Shown: one piece after another, positions 45,608 through 56,908 of the stretch
Layout: each line of letters begins with the position of its first letter
How positions within the stretch are numbered: position 1 is the first letter of the stretch
Source: Turritopsis dohrnii
Lineage: Eukaryota > Cnidaria > Hydrozoa > Anthoathecata > Oceaniidae
Reading direction: 5' to 3'
Length of the DNA stretch: 64,000 bases
Assembly: GCA_027922465.2 (NCBI GenBank)
Contig: BQMF02000374.1
Coordinates: 310,001-374,000, forward strand
Translations under genes and position numbers: made by a program
The notes under the pieces: generated by a model
The model's database searches: none
What the model saw: the letters and a program-made list of their open reading frames with translations, nothing else
What the model was told of the DNA's origin: nothing

Positions 45608-47294
45608 ATGTTAAAATCTGCAATTGATGCAACAAAATTACTGGGATATTCACTTGTGAATTTTCAAAGTAGATATTATGCCATTCCTAAAAGAAAACTA
45701 ATTAGAAAAGAGTTCTTTGTCTATTCTCCAAAGATGAAGTCCAGGTATAAGGGTAATCCTTTCCCAAGGTAAGTTGCTTTTTATTTTGTATAGTTTCGCG
45801 GGGAGAAAGTTTCGCGGGGAAAAAAAACGCAAAATTTTAGGGATTTACTTCGCGAATGAGTGACTAAAGTTATTTCGCGTAAAATAATCTTTCGCGTTCA
45901 ACTGGAAAATTGAATTTCGCGTGTGATAAATTTTCGCGATTTTCGGTTTATGTGCAATTTTTTTTCTCAAAACATTTTGAAATTTTGTCAAATAAGACAG
46001 ATTTACTGATGTAGACTGATACCATAATTATCCTAATTTAGTGCGCATCCAAATTGAGAAATAATTTTCAAGTGCGCACTTCATCCTTTTCTTGAAACTT
46101 AAAAGAAAAATTCCTCGAATTGCACGAGATTTTAATTTTCTTGTTTGCAATTTACAAGATAATACTCTATAAAAATCTACTTTGGTCTATCGTTGATACT
46201 CCTCAGTGCGAGGGTTCCTTGATAGCACGCACTTTGACTACGAGAATGATTTTAATATACTCTAACTTGCGAACATTTTCCAAATATAATTGTTTTTGTC
46301 CTAATTACATACAGTTAATCTAACAAGATCCGATCATTAAAGTTTGTGGTCAAAACTTTGTTATTTACGTCTGTAATAAACGAGCAAAACTGTTGTTATT
46401 GCCTCGTTCTTTCAAACGCAAATAACAGACTTTTAACCATAACGATAGCATGATCGCATCTTGTTAGCTTAACACACTCTTAAGGTGTGCATCCTTTTAA
46501 AATAATTAATTTTCGGTGCGCAATAAATTAGGATAATTACGGTATCAGTCTATAAATCAGTAAATCTGCCTTATTTGACAAAATGTTGTCGAAAGGAAAA
46601 AACACGTGAAAAAACCTATGAAATTTGAGGGGTTTCTTTCTTTAATTTAACTTTCACGAATCGCGTGGGATAAACTTTCGCTAATCCGTATGTCAGTCCT
46701 TTTCGCGGGGACTTACTTTCGCGAAAATGACCAAAAAACGCGAAACTTTCTCCCCGTACAGTCAATACTGCTATTCATGTTGATGAGAGCCATCTAATCA
46801 TCAACCTGTCTTTTAGGTTAAAAGTGATCTTGCTGGAAGATGTTGATAATATTGGCATGAAAGGTGATGTAGTGGAGGTTAAGCGAGGAAGAGGACGACT
46901 GGACCTGATTCCTAACAAACTTGCAATATATGCTACAAATGAGAATATGGAGAAAATGGGAATCGATCCAAATAAACAAGAAGCAAGTCCGTCAGTTCCC
47001 CAGAATGTGGTAAAACATTTAAAAAAGCACATCATTCATCTAGAAACACCGTCACCAGAAGATTTTCATCACCTTACTAGAGATCAATGGATGATTACAC
47101 GTCACGACATTGCCGATTATTTCATGCGTATGTCGGGGTTGTATGTTCCGATACACTGCATGAACATTTGTGAATGTGACGATAATGTTATACGAAGTGT
47201 AGGCGAGTACACGGTTGAGATTACTATAAATCAAACTGTCACTGTACCTGTTCCAATACATGTGAAGGAAAGACCAGAAATCTCAGATCTATGA
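45608..47294 (+). CDS. MRPL9: Mitochondrial large ribosomal subunit protein bL9m (MRPL9)
   Basis: Nuclear gene for a protein of the mitochondrial ribosome large subunit. Two exons, 45608-45768 and 46817-47294 (TGA), join in phase as ...NPFPR|LKVILLEDV (212 aa). The first ~25 residues (MLKSAIDATKLLGYSLVNFQ then SRYYA) suit a mitochondrial targeting peptide. The bL9 signature follows the junction: LKVILLEDVDNIGMKGDVVE then VKRGRGRLDLIPNKLAIYAT, with the usual VKxGxxRNxLxPxxxAxxA spacing. The C-terminal part ends GEYTVEITINQTVTVPVPIH. The ~1-kb intron is almost filled by a MITE (45793-46756). An ATTAAA near 47420 could be a polyadenylation signal. The start is the first ATG giving a targeting-type N-terminus. 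Confidence 0.94.
45793..46756. mobile_element. TA-flanked element with iterated TTCGCG words, in the MRPL9 intron
   Basis: Ends CGGGGAGAAAGTTTCGCG (left, from ~45800, preceded by a partial extra copy) and CGCGAAACTTTCTCCCCG (right), with TA at 46757-46758. Each end has four to six TTCGCG-type words spaced 20-35 bp. Within it, 46035-46060 and 46490-46560 are also inverted (GCGCATCC..AAATTG, TGATACC..TAATTATCC), a second, inner inverted pair. No ORF. It fits inside the intron without touching splice sites. Confidence 0.7.
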
Positions 47295-47935
47295 ATCATT
47301 TCACTGTTCATACGTCAGATGATTTCTCGTGAGCTGACAAAGAAACAATGTCGTGGTGAAGATTGCAGGAAATGATAAGAGTGTATCTATTGAGTATTGT
47401 TGTTACTGAAATATTGTGATTAAAAGTTTTTGTAGTTAAAGTATTTGAATTATCAAAGCATATATACACTGGATCAAGTTGCAGCATGAAGTTGTGAATT
47501 CTGTTTTCGATCTTTGTAACTTAACACACCATAGATTTTGTAATGTGCGTATTATAATGCCGCAAAATTCACTTTTTTTGGTACCTCCATTCGTGGAAAT
47601 ATCTTCCCTTAATGTACAGTATTGGGAGAACGCAGGGAGAAATTAGATACCTACAGCATGCGTGGAAACATTCAAGATGTATAAACATAGCTGAATTGCC
47701 AATTATTGTACAATCAAGGGTAAAAATAAGAAAACTTTATAATACCTTATCGGATCGAATGTTAGTTTGCTAACATTTGCCACCTGCCATTGCATTAACC
47801 TAAAAAACACTAGCATTAAACATGGTGGTTCGTGCAAATGTAAATTGGAGAATTTTCGAATTTCCCCAACGTTGGTCAAATCTGGGGAGAAATGATTGAC
47901 AAATTCTAAATCGACACCTTCCAATTGTGCTTAGT
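47295..47935. other. MRPL9 3' flank
   Basis: No second gene seen. A lone TACCTTATCGGATCGAATG at 47743-47761 resembles the CCTTATCGG tip of the elements at 11692 and 58485, but no partner end was found. Confidence 0.4.
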
Positions 47936-48032
47936 CAACCTCGAACCCAGGGTCTCTTGCCTTTTCGATATACAGATAGCGGCGAAGAAGATCCGTATAG
48001 CAAAAAGGCAAGAGACCGTGGGTTCGAGGTTG
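47936..48032. mobile_element. 97-bp hairpin MITE with perfect 9-bp duplication
   Basis: CAACCTCGAACCCAGGGTCT then CTTGCCTTTTCGATATAC, an interior of ~20 bp, then the near-exact complement. It is flanked by GTGCTTAGT at 47927-47935 and 48033-48041. A 9-bp duplication is typical of Mutator-like elements. A related partial copy is at 37548-37618, and a solo tip is at ~51835. Confidence 0.8.
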
Positions 48033-48611
48033 GTGCTTAGTGCATTTTTTTAATGAAAATTAAAGAATTTTGGCCAGTATTTGGAATTTCATGCTCTGTA
48101 ATCGTTTTAGAATTGTGAAGCCACACATACAGGAAAGATTTGTTCGAATTACCGAATGTTCGAATTATCGGATATTGGGTAAAATCAGAGATATGTAAAA
48201 TATCTCTGGTAAAATATACATCTTTCTTGCACGTCGACAGCAAGCAAGAAGAAATGGAGAGAAAAGAATGAAAGAAAAAAACATTCAAATTTTCAAAATT
48301 GAATGTCTTAAATATCGGGCGTTTCCAGAATCAGATGATTTCAGAATGGAAAGCCATAGATTTCGGGATAGAAGAAGAGCTACTGATTTATTGTACTCAA
48401 GGAAAACATAATGTCTTCGTATATGTTACCATGCTTATATGGAAATATGGCAGCCAGTTCTAGAGAGTTGAGTAAAACCAGAAAATGAATTTGACAAATA
48501 CGCTGTTGCAGTCATATATAGAACAACCTCATGGTTGGACCTTTGGCTAAAGGAAAGACGGGTCGCTTTGTAAAAGCAATCTCATTTTTTCTTCAAACAA
48601 GCGATGACAAT
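48033..48611. other. Spacer
   Basis: No gene, repeat end or RNA recognised. Confidence 0.45.
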
Positions 48612-48613
48612 TA

Positions 48614-49453
48614 CCGTGGCTGATTCGAACAACATGGTTTTCTTTTTAAACCAATAAAAATGATGAAAACTAAAATATGCGGCCGCACGTTTAAAATATG
48701 CGGCCGCACGTTTATAATATGCGGCCGCACGTTTAAATATGCGGCCGCATGTTATAAGGTGCGGCCGAACGTTTAAAATGTGCGGCCGCATATTTTGATG
48801 ACAGGATGTTATTTCTGGGCGTTTTCTATTAAACATGGTCTGGAAACTTTACACTACAACTTGATGGCGTATAATTATGAGGTCTGTCGAATTAAAATCT
48901 ACAGCATCGTCAGCATATTTTAAGTTACAAAATATGGCGTCGTATGTGAAGGTATGTTGTTGTTGGAGATTGATATTACAAATGTGCTCATACTTGAGCT
49001 TCGGTTTGATGTGGAAGTAATACTCCACCAAACTATCTAATACCGTGGACCCACACCAGTTTGTATCAACAACATCCATTGTGAAATGAAATGTATGCTG
49101 TAATGTGGTGTTTCAAATAATTTCTATGGACAGGGAGTCAACAACTTGTGAATTCTTTCGACACTGAGATTTACTGACCAGAAAAGATAAAAATATAGAC
49201 TAGATAAATATATTATTTAAAGCCATCGACGAAATATGCGGCCGCACGTTTCAAATATGCGGCCGCATGTTATAAGGTGCGGCCGCATATTATAAACGTG
49301 CGGCCGCATATTTAAACGTGCGGCCGCATATTTAAACGTGCGGTTGCATATTTTAAACGTGCGGCCGCATATTTTAACGTGCGGCCGCATATTTTAGTTT
49401 TCATCATTTTTATTTGTTTAAAAAGAAAACCATGTTGTACGAATCAGCCACGG
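48614..49453. mobile_element. TA-flanked inverted-repeat element with arrays of NotI-type octamers
   Basis: Ends CCGTGGCTGATTCG and complement, flanked by TA at 48612-48613 and 49454-49455. Each arm is ~180 bp: a ~60-bp unique part (with ACAACATGGTTTTCTTTTTA) followed by an array of TATGCGGCCGCACGTTT or its complement. Left array (48675-48800): five perfect GCGGCCGC plus one GCGGCCGA. Right array (49235-49395): seven perfect plus one GCGGTTGC. A ~430-bp middle (48800-49230) has only a weak minus-strand frame (48849-49079, 76 aa, unrecognised). The words alternate orientation so that arms can pair. Confidence 0.8.
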
Positions 49454-49455
49454 TA

Positions 49456-50225
49456 GACAATAGCTGCAAAGTAGAAATAACTGAGAAAAAAGTTAATTTT
49501 GGTGATAAAGAAGGACTGCAAATACCTTGTAAACTTCATTTTACTGGGAATGTACAATTTATTGAAAAGTTGAAAGAAATTTTGCCACCATCAGAAAAAT
49601 GTTTTCATTCACTACAGTTGTAAGATTAATAGTGCGCAAACCCGAATTAACAAGCACCAGTAAAAATCGGGTGCTTATTTATTTCGTTAAATTGAGCCTT
49701 GTGGTGCCGTTTTGTTTATCCAATTCCAACACAAAAGTAAGAAAACATGGCTGACACATAGATAGCCCTTTTTACTCTATGAATCATTCTTTTCCCTCAA
49801 TTTAGCGCCTCCCATAAACAGTCAAAAGTTAAATGAGTACACCCCAACGCTCTTTCAGACAACTACAGTATTTCCTTTTCTGTGATATGAGCCCTGTTTG
49901 AATTCGCTAGTTTCGTCTAGTCTCCCACTTTATGGTAATTGATATGCCTCGTTTGCATTTGGTTAACCATTTGAACAAGACCACAGCATCTTATAAACCT
50001 ACTTTCAGTAATGTCATTTTGTGAAACCAGGAGAAGTTTTTCTTATATCTTTTTCTATTCCCGCAATCTTGTCTCTTGAAAATATTATAACCATCTCCGC
50101 AAAGAAGATATACGGACTTTGTACTTTCAATTGGAAAAAACATAATACGGGAAAGGTATGTCGGGCTCCATAACTGACGCGAAGCAGAAACAAGAAGCAT
50201 TTTCAGTATTTTTAAAACTAAACTA
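49456..50225. other. Spacer
   Basis: No coding exon or repeat recognised; a short frame at 49414-49623 starts in the element arm and is probably chance. Confidence 0.4.
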
Positions 50226-50399
50226 CAGTGGAATCTCTCTATCTCGAACTCGCAAGGGACCGAAACATTTGTTCGAGATAGAGAATGTTCGAGATAAAGA
50301 AAGTTAGCTCTTCAAGTTGCTGTTCAAGGGTCCCAGATATTTGTTCGAGATAGAGAGATATTCGAGATAGAGGGTAGTCGAGATAGAGAGATTCCACTG
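50226..50399. mobile_element. Pogo/Tigger-type MITE (174 bp)
   Basis: Inverted ends CAGTGGAATCTCTCTATCTC and complement, with TA at 50224-50225 and 50400-50401. The CAGTGGAA(T/C)CTCTCTAT tip is the classic pogo/Tigger end. The word TTCGAGATAGAGA is iterated five times inside. Confidence 0.85.
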
Positions 50400-51896
50400 T
50401 AACATGACTTTCTAATAATCTTTGTACCATCTTCCAATAAAACGTGGGTCACTACAGCTACTCCACCATTTCAACATAAGTATTTTGCGTCTAGCTATCC
50501 ATCATACCATCAATGGATATTGGAAATGTGGAGTTCTGGTACCCATTAATTTGTCATGTGCATCAAATAATAGCTTCAACCCAGGCCTGCGTTATGATCA
50601 GCCATAACTGCATACACTACATCTCTTGGTCCATTCAGTTTATGTTTCTGTCTAAGCTTTGCAGTAACAGCTCTGTAGTCAAGAAGATCCTTGCCTCCTT
50701 AAGCGCTCCTTTAACTGATTCTGCAATTTTTTCACCACTTATGGAATAATCAATATTCGTTACTTCGAAATGCGCTAACAGTCTTGCTAACGTTCTCATG
50801 CTACAGCTCCCTTTGTTGAAATAATAGCACAATTTACGTAATCCAAAATCTCAGAACGCTTTAAATTTTGTTGAACATACTTAACTAAATCGTCTTTTAA
50901 GCATATACCATTCTTCCAGCTCATGATGATCACTAAAGTGACTGTTAGCAGTGACTGTGAGCATGTGTTACGATTTCCGAGATTATCCGAAATGCATCAT
51001 CTTCCTTGACTCTGTGTAAAGTTTTCACAGAATTGTCGAAAGGTACGGAGTCTATAATAATCATTGGCACTCATCGGCCACAAGTTGGCCGACGGGTGCC
51101 ATCGAATTGACTTTGACTTTTGGTTTTAAATTTGATTTTAATTTGCGTTTGACTTTATCTTTGAATTTCAATTTCGACTAAGATTTTTGGCCGAAGGGTG
51201 CCATTGCGTTTGACTTTTATTTTCGACTTTTACTTTTAGAAACTGACTCTTTTTGAATTTTTCCGATGGCACTCCTAGGTCACCATACAGTATTAGTAAT
51301 AACACAATGGTGATTTAATACAGCATTTTCTAAATATGTTTTGATACAGTTTTTTCATTTTTATTACAAATAATAATAACTTCCTAATTACCTAGAATTA
51401 GGTATGTTTGTAAAAAGCTAGTTTACATTATAGAAATACGAAATGAGAAAGATTAAACATAATAATACTAAAGTATAAAATGTAGAAATACTGACTGTTG
51501 GATTTATTCATTGTCTGGAGGCGTAGCCAGAGGTCAGTCAAAATTTGTGGAAGAGGGTTTAGTCATTTAAAGTAGAAAAAGAAAGAGTGCAAGTAACCTA
51601 ATCGATACTTAAAGACTGAAAAGAAATATCGTAATGTTGGACTCCTCCACTTTTTGTGACTGACCTTGAATACGCCTATGTCGTCAATCAAAATACCAAA
51701 CGTATTCTTCCCAATATCAAAGACCTGAACATATAAGAAAGACTCGGAAGTCGTCTTTCATTTTATAACACGCCTTTGATTGGTGATTAAACAAGACAGG
51801 TTCGTAAACAAAAGACTGCAGATAAATGACCAACCTCGATCCCAGGCAAGAAAGACTGCAGATAAATGACAAAAAAATTAGAACATCTTAAGAATA
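50400..51896. other. Spacer with decayed frames and low-complexity DNA
   Basis: 50420-50960 holds overlapping decayed frames on both strands (minus strand GEKIAESVKGALKEARIFLT near 50700) that look like an old pseudogene of unknown family. 51060-51290 is a low-complexity block with repeated TTTGACTTT words between three GGTGCCAT-type words. 51811-51829 and 51850-51868 are 19-20-bp direct repeats (AGACTGCAGATAAATGAC) either side of a solo CAACCTCGATCCCAGG, the tip of the 47936 hairpin family. Confidence 0.4.
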
Positions 51897-52070
51897 AATC
51901 TTAAGAATATGACATATGCTGGAATAATCTTAAGAATATGACATATGCTGGAATAATCTTAAGAATATGACATATGCTGGAATAATCTTAAGAATATGAC
52001 ATATGCTGGAATAATCTTAAGAATATGACATATGCTGGAATAATCTTAAGAATATGACATATGCTGGAAT
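51897..52070. repeat. 29-bp tandem repeat, six units
   Basis: Six near-perfect units of 29 bp starting at about 51901, 51930, 51959, 51988, 52017 and 52046. Each contains ATCTTAAGAATATGACATAT then GCTGGAATA. Units abut directly, so this is a minisatellite and not a spacer-containing array. Confidence 0.9.
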
Positions 52071-52135
52071 AATCAGCCTGATCGAGGGTCTTGCATAGCT
52101 TCCCGTATGATCTAATTTGATAAAAAAAAAAATCG

Positions 52136-52320
52136 TCGATCGAAAGTCCTGATGGGAGCAGATGCTCCGGTGCGCGTTTCAGGTAGTTCTTTCCAACTCG
52201 TAATCGCCCAGCTCGCACGATCCCATCCCTGCCCGGTAGCAGTTTGTCGACAATTCTAATGTTCCAATATGTTACAACCTCGTCTTCCTTGAGAGAGTCA
52301 TCTCCTTCTGATATTATGAG
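52136..52320 (-). pseudogene. Integrase C-terminal tail of an LTR retroelement (BEL/Pao or gypsy type)
   Basis: An open minus-strand stretch reads SEGDDSLKEDEVVTYWNIRI then VDKLLPGRDGIVRAGRLRVG and KNYLKRAPEHLLP. This is the G-R-x-x-x-L-x-x-G-x-D-G-x-V-R-x-A...R-P-x-x-x-L-x-P layout at the end of retroelement integrases, with the tryptophan before it. Only the tail survives; it runs into AT-rich DNA on both sides. Confidence 0.6.
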
Positions 52321-53030
52321 TTAGGTTGCGTTGTTTCAAGTACTCGGTTGACCATCACAGCCAGACCTTTCTCCAACGTTCGAGTTGGAGCTCGGCACAA
52401 CTTATAAAACCAATATTCAGTCGCGCTGAACCGAGCCGTACTGATTTTCCTCAGCACGACTGTTTAAAACCAAATCCACGTTCTAGAGGAGGTATTATGC
52501 TAACCAATGCAGCAATGTAACATCCTGAAAATGCCTGCACGACCCGACCTGTAGAAACCAAAGTTATCAAAGTTTGACAAGGAATTGTAGTAGAAGACAA
52601 TGGAACAGGTCACAAGTGATGAGGAAATAAAATAAAACAACAACCTTGTGTGCGATATTTGGTACTAGAATCATATACACAACAAGAGTTTTCTTATATT
52701 TCGATTTTCAGTATTCAAGATTTTCAATCATCATCAGAGTGTTCAACACTCTATTTTTTCTGAAATTGTCATATGTTACTCGATTTAAGTGATGAGGAAC
52801 AACGTGTTACGTGCAGGTAAGACAAGTGACGCTTACGATACACATACAGAAGATTGCATTGATTCATTTTCCGAGCGTTGTAAATGATGATACTATAAAT
52901 CAAAGTTCTTTATTTTTAGGGGCTGTTCATATGAAGGCGGGTGATTTTTATCCAGTGTTAATGTTTCAACGAGGGGCTACGATGGAAAGTTATCATTTTG
53001 AGATAATATTGGAGGCTTTATTGGTCTATG
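52321..53030. other. Spacer with weak exon-like frames
   Basis: A short frame at 52811-53065 includes AVHMKAGDFYPVLMFQRGAT after an acceptor-like TTTATTTTTAG at 52909-52919, and an earlier piece ending CAGGTAAG lies near 52817. The phases do not join, so I do not call a gene. Confidence 0.3.
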
Positions 53031-53341
53031 TTATTGGTATAAAATTTGGTGCGTATAAAGTTTAGCGCTTTTTCGCGCAAAATAAGTACGCGCGAAATTG
53101 CCATTTTCTTTTCGTCTTAAATCATGCATCTTTCTTTCTCAGAGTTGAAAAAAATATTTACAAAAGCGATGATAAACGAAGATGATAAAAACATTTTTGA
53201 CCTTTTTGAATAAGTAGTATAATATTTAGTTGTTCATTTTGACTTTGTTAATATCAAGAAAGAGCTGGTATAATGCTAACAAATATTCTAACTTTCTTGC
53301 CATGCGCCAAAATTAGTACGCGCCAAATTTTATACCAATAA
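53031..53341. mobile_element. MITE with TTATTGGTATAAAATTTGG ends (311 bp)
   Basis: Left TTATTGGTATAAAATTTGG then TGCG; right CGCGCCAAATTTTATACCAA then TAA. Both ends have GCGC/CGCG words again just inside (TTAGCGCTTTTTCGCGC, TACGCGCGAAATTG, GCGCCAAAATTAGTACGCGC). No ORF. Confidence 0.7.
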
Positions 53342-53639
53342 GACAAGATTTCATCGCACCCACATGTCAGACTTTTTTCTTTAGAGGTTTTTTTTGTGGA
53401 ATTATGGAAGCTGATGTTGTGCCTAGAAATGTAATAAAAAGCTGGTTTTGTAATACCTGCCTAGATTTGTAATAAAAACGGCTCAAAATGTAATACCTGC
53501 CTAGATTTGTAATAAAATCGACTCAAAATGTAATAAAAAAGCTGCCGTGTTTTGTAATATAATGTTGGCTCAAAATGTAATAAAATAGCTGCCTAGATTT
53601 GTAATAAAATCGGATTATTTTGTAATAACGAACAAAATT

Positions 53640-54010
53640 GGGCAATTTAGGCCAAATTTTGACCAAATTTTAAAAGTTCTTCAATGTTCGTAAAAATTTG
53701 CTCAAGATATAATAAAAAGGTGCTGATTTCGAATTTGACATTCATTTTGCCAGTTTGACAAAAATTGGGCAATTTAAGCCCAATTTGGACCAAATTTTGA
53801 AAGTTCTTTAATTTTCGTAAAACTTTGCGTAAAGAACAATTGGAAGATGCTGATTTCGAATTTGACATTCATTATTTCAAATTTAACAAAATTAGGCAAA
53901 TTTGGCCCAATTGTAACCAAATTTTGAAAATTCTTTAATTTTCGTAAAAATTTGCACAAAGCAATTGGAAGATGCTGATTTCGAACTTGACAGTCATTAT
54001 TTCAAATAAC
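53640..54010. repeat. Inner tandem ~120-bp units, left arm
   Basis: About three units, each containing CCAATTTGGACCAAATTTTG, AAGTTCTTTAATTTTCGTAA and GATTTCGAATTTGACATTCA. They are inverted relative to the right-arm units. The small frames found in them are by-products of the repeat. Confidence 0.8.
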
Positions 54011-54544
54011 GTTAGTCTTTTTCTACAAACAAAATTGGGCGTAAAAACAGTATAATTTCAAAACTTATAAATAAAATGCAAAATCTTTACTTTACTTTTA
54101 TAAGAATCATAAGGCTCATTTCGGCTAAACTTAAAGAATATTTTAGAACCATTCCTAGGCTCATGTTCTATCAGGCCAATATATTTCTATTTATAATTGT
54201 CTGTGTTAAACGAGTTTCACAGTAAGAGAAAAGGCAGACAATACTCTTAGAAATCAATAAAACTCATCGAATTGACTCTTTGAAATTGACGTCAGGTTTT
54301 TAATAAAAGACAATTTCAAGAAGAAGAAAATAACGGCGCCAAATATTTGTAGAGAATCAAACATTAATTCCTTTTTTCTTCTGTCACTTACTGCAAGAAA
54401 CTGATGAAATGCTCTTACAAGCACGCAGATTTCTGCCATATTTGCCTGATTTCAGCTGTAATCCATATGTTTTTGATGCGGGTTAGAGACGGGTCATTTT
54501 CATTGTTAAGAATTCTGTCGCATCTTAAATAGATATTTAACCGT

Positions 54545-56908
54545 AACAGTTAATAAGCATGCACCTCTTATCGAAAAGTCAGTTCGTGGCAGGCCAAGTC
54601 CCTGGTTATCAAGGGAATTGAGAAATGAAATGCACACCCGTGATCATTATCTGCGTAGATTCAAACGTTCTAATTCCACAGAAGACTGGAATTACTACAA
54701 GCATCACCGAAATATGGTGACTCAAATGGTCCGAACTGCCAAGGCTAACCATATTCGAAAAACATTGAAGGAATCTTCTGGAAACCCTAGTTGTTTTTGG
54801 AAACAAATAAAATCATGTTATCCCACCAAGGATTCTTCCAACATTAGTAAATCTTTCTGCATAAATGACACCGTAACATCTAACACCAAGACAATTGCTA
54901 ATGCATTTTGTTTATTCTTTACCAAAGTCGGAACAAATCTAATGAAATCAACTCGCAACCTTACCTGGAAACTTTTTAATATTCGAAACTATCTACATAA
55001 TATAAACCCATCAAACGCATCTTTTAAATTCAAACCTGTGACACTTGAACAAGTACTGAAAGTGCTAAAATCAATTAAGAAATCAAAAGCGGCTGGTATC
55101 GACACATTGCCAGGGAGAATCATCAAAGACATTTCGAACGAGCTGGCGGCACCACTTATGTTCCTGATCAATAAATGCCTCGAAACTGGGACATTTCCTA
55201 GCTGTGAAAAAATTGCAAAGATAAAACCTCTCTATAAGTCTGGTGATCGATCGAATGTAAACAATGACCGTCCGATATCTATACTAAACATCCTGTCAAA
55301 AGTCATTGAACGTATTGTTTATGACCAATTAGTTGAATATCTGGAATCCAATAAACTACTGAGCAAATACCAGTTCGGTTTTCGCAGGAAGAGATCTACT
55401 CGTAAGGCAGTAAGCAAATTAGTTGATGATATCAGACTGGGTATGGATGAAAGTAAAATCACTGGTGCTCTATTTATGGATTTGAAAAAGGCATTTGACA
55501 CTGTCCACCATGGCTGTTTACTCCAAAAGCTACCTTACTATGGCATAACTGGCGATGAAGTTAATTGGATTAGTAGTTACCTTTTCAACCGTAGTCAAAC
55601 TGTTTTCATTGATAGTAAGTTTTCCGATTATGAAAAAATTACACATGGTGTGCCCCAAGGCTCCATATTGGGGCCATTGCTATTTGTTTTACTTATCAAC
55701 GATCTTCCATCTCAGATAAAACATTGTCGTATTTTGATGTATGCTGATGATACAGTTATATATATATCTATTAAATCACTTAATGAACTCGAAACTTTGA
55801 TCAATGCTGATGCCAATCTTATTTTCGATTGGATGACAGAGAACTGCTTGGTTTTGAACCCAAAAAAGGGTAAGACGGAATTCGTGCTTTTTGCCAGCAA
55901 ATCACCTAAAGCAAATGTTGACATGGTTATTAACCACAATGAAATAAATCAGCCAAATGTGTACGAATATCTTGGTGTTCTGCTTGACTCACATCTCAAC
56001 TTGAACCTCCATCTTCAAAGAACATACAAACGTATTGGCTCTCGAATCAAACTGCTGAAAAAAATTCGCCACAAAATTCCACCTTATGTAGCTGAGACGA
56101 TTTTCAACTCAATGATACACCCATTGTTCTTCTACTGTTACCCAATATTGAGTGGACTGAGTAATACCTGGACTGAGAAATTCGAGTCGCTACAGGGAAG
56201 GGCAAAGCAAATTGTTGGTACTAAGAAGTCATGGGCGTTGTGGTCTACTCAAGTCAAACGTAAGATTGCTCTTGACGTATTTAGGGAAATCAATGCTGGT
56301 AACGAACCCTCTAATTACAAATTGTTAAATCATTCTTTTGACACAAGAGGGAATAAGTTGAAATTGGTTGTACCCAGAATAAGATCAGAATCTGGAAAAA
56401 AACTCACATACTATCAAGGAACACTTGTTTTTAACTCCTTACCTGCAGATTTAGCAAAAGAAAGGAGTATTTTGAAATTTAGAAATGGTCTAAAAAATCA
56501 CCACTTTTGATATTGTATGTTTTGATTTGGCCCGCAATTTTGTATAAAGCTTTAATTCGGGGGTTACTCTATTCGTTTACCCTATTTCATTGCCAATGTA
56601 AAATCCTACATCTTTGTTGATTTGGGCTTTGACTTCTGATTCACCTCCTGTTGACTCTTGTCTAAGTTTTGACTTTTCGTTTACTGGTTCTATCTTCGAT
56701 ATTGTCATAGGTTATAGTCTCCGTGAGTGTCTGTGAAATGAATCCAATCCCTCTTTTTTATCTAATGTATATACTGTAAAAAAATTAAAAATAACAAAAA
56801 AATTTCTTGTGATATTTATTAACATTTTTTGTTTATTTATTTTTGTCAGGTCACACGTTGATACCAGAATTTTTATAAATTTTCTGAAGTTGTACACCTG
56901 GATAAATA

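Noticed and set aside
48675..49395. NotI-site clusters as vector or linker contamination
   Set aside because: The arrays are symmetric, contain degenerate variants, lie inside matching unique arms and end at TA duplications; a cloning artefact would not look like this. Raw-read confirmation is still desirable.
51897..52070. CRISPR-like array
   Set aside because: Units abut with no spacers, and the genome is eukaryotic; it is a minisatellite.
52811..53065. 84-aa plus-strand ORF as a gene
   Set aside because: Candidate splice sites around it do not keep the reading frame, and its 3' end is MITE sequence.
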